This document shows, in pieces, positions 37,461 through 37,756 of a DNA stretch of 37,756 nucleotides. The notes beneath the pieces are model-generated. The model was not told where the DNA came from and searched no databases. It saw only the letters and a program-made list of their open reading frames with translations. The stretch covers positions 1 through 37,756 of the forward strand of contig JAQXJH010000019.1 in assembly GCA_029008595.1 (NCBI GenBank). The letters are read 5' to 3'. Positions within the stretch are counted from its first letter, which is position 1. Each line of letters begins with the position of its first letter. The position numbers were made by a program, and so were the translations under genes. Origin of the DNA: Bacillota bacterium (GTDB lineage Bacteria; Bacillota; Clostridia; Oscillospirales; Acutalibacteraceae).

Positions 37461-37537
37461 CGCGGGATGGAGCAATCCGGTAGCTCGTTGGGCTCATAAC
37501 CCAAAGGTTGGTGGTTCAAATCCGCCTCCCGCAACCA
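37461..37537 (+). tRNA. Initiator tRNA-Met (CAT), CCA encoded
   Basis: CGCGGGATGGAGCAATCCGGTAGCTCGTTGGGCTCATAACCCAAAGGTTGGTGGTTCAAATCCGCCTCCCGCAACCA; C1-A72 mismatch and GGG/CCC anticodon stem pairs are initiator signatures. Confidence 0.96.
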
Positions 37538-37544
37538 AATAAAG

Positions 37545-37571
37545 ATCCCCCGGCTAAGCCGGGGGATTTTC
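37545..37571. terminator. Strong hairpin downstream of tRNA-fMet; terminator and/or IS200-like element end hairpin
   Basis: atcccccggctaagccgggggatttt. Confidence 0.85.
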
Positions 37572-37645
37572 ATATGCGGGCCTTGCCCTTCTCTACTAGC
37601 TACGCCTGAAGGCGTATATACGGTCTGGCACCCGCGAAGAGCTTG

Positions 37646-37756
37646 TTACTTGCTACCCGTAAACGGGTCGTATTCTTCCATCGTCAGTTGATCTGCCGCG
37701 GCATCTTCCTTCAACTGGTTCTGGATATACGCCGCTATCGCCTTTGTGTTCTTTCC
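37646..37756 (-). mobile_element. tnpA: C-terminal fragment of an IS200/IS605-family TnpA transposase (rest beyond right edge)
   Basis: Minus strand, open to the edge: GKNTKAIAAYIQNQLKEDAAADQLTMEEYDPFTGSK*, matching the C-terminal helix and DPFxGSK tail of IS200-like TnpA; flanked by small hairpins (acgcctgaaggcgt; cccccggctaagccggggg). Confidence 0.75.

Noticed and set aside
1-37756. CRISPR array or phage/defence island
   Set aside because: No regularly spaced direct repeats, cas genes, integrase, phage structural or recognised defence genes were found by eye.

Overview
Chromosomal window from what looks like a GC-rich Clostridia genome (Oscillospiraceae/Ruminococcaceae-like; inferred from gene content only). 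About 29 credible protein genes, mostly housekeeping and metabolic: Sir2 deacylase; MoxR/DUF58/DUF4129-like operon; GlpP-type antiterminator operon with glycerol-1-phosphate dehydrogenase, GDPD, HAD phosphatase and PHP protein; membrane pyrophosphatase; GH78 rhamnosidase and ThuA-like protein; hisS-aspS; an accessory cluster of secreted proteins and lipoproteins; acyl-ACP thioesterase, SDR, Maf, deoC, uridine phosphorylase, MATE; CPA2 antiporter; AEC transporter; Nudix; Tex; initiator tRNA-Met; and the end of an IS200/IS605-like element at the right edge. No CRISPR, phage or obvious defence system was seen. Main items to check: (1) a single in-frame TGA in the HAD phosphatase at a position where I expect Cys in relatives (nonsense mutation, sequencing error or selenocysteine); (2) a promoter-proximal intrinsic terminator in the glpP leader, suggesting an autoregulated glycerol-phosphate operon built around G1P dehydrogenase; (3) a 17-bp terminator hairpin in the leader of the CPA2 antiporter gene, a candidate riboswitch or attenuator; (4) an AT-rich island carrying a secreted cysteine-peptidase-like protein; (5) a lipoprotein cluster with two divergent paralogs; (6) a Nudix protein with a putative degenerate pyrophosphatase-like N-terminal domain. 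I found no clear evidence of a wholly new multi-gene system. All family calls come from reading translated sequence, with no database search.
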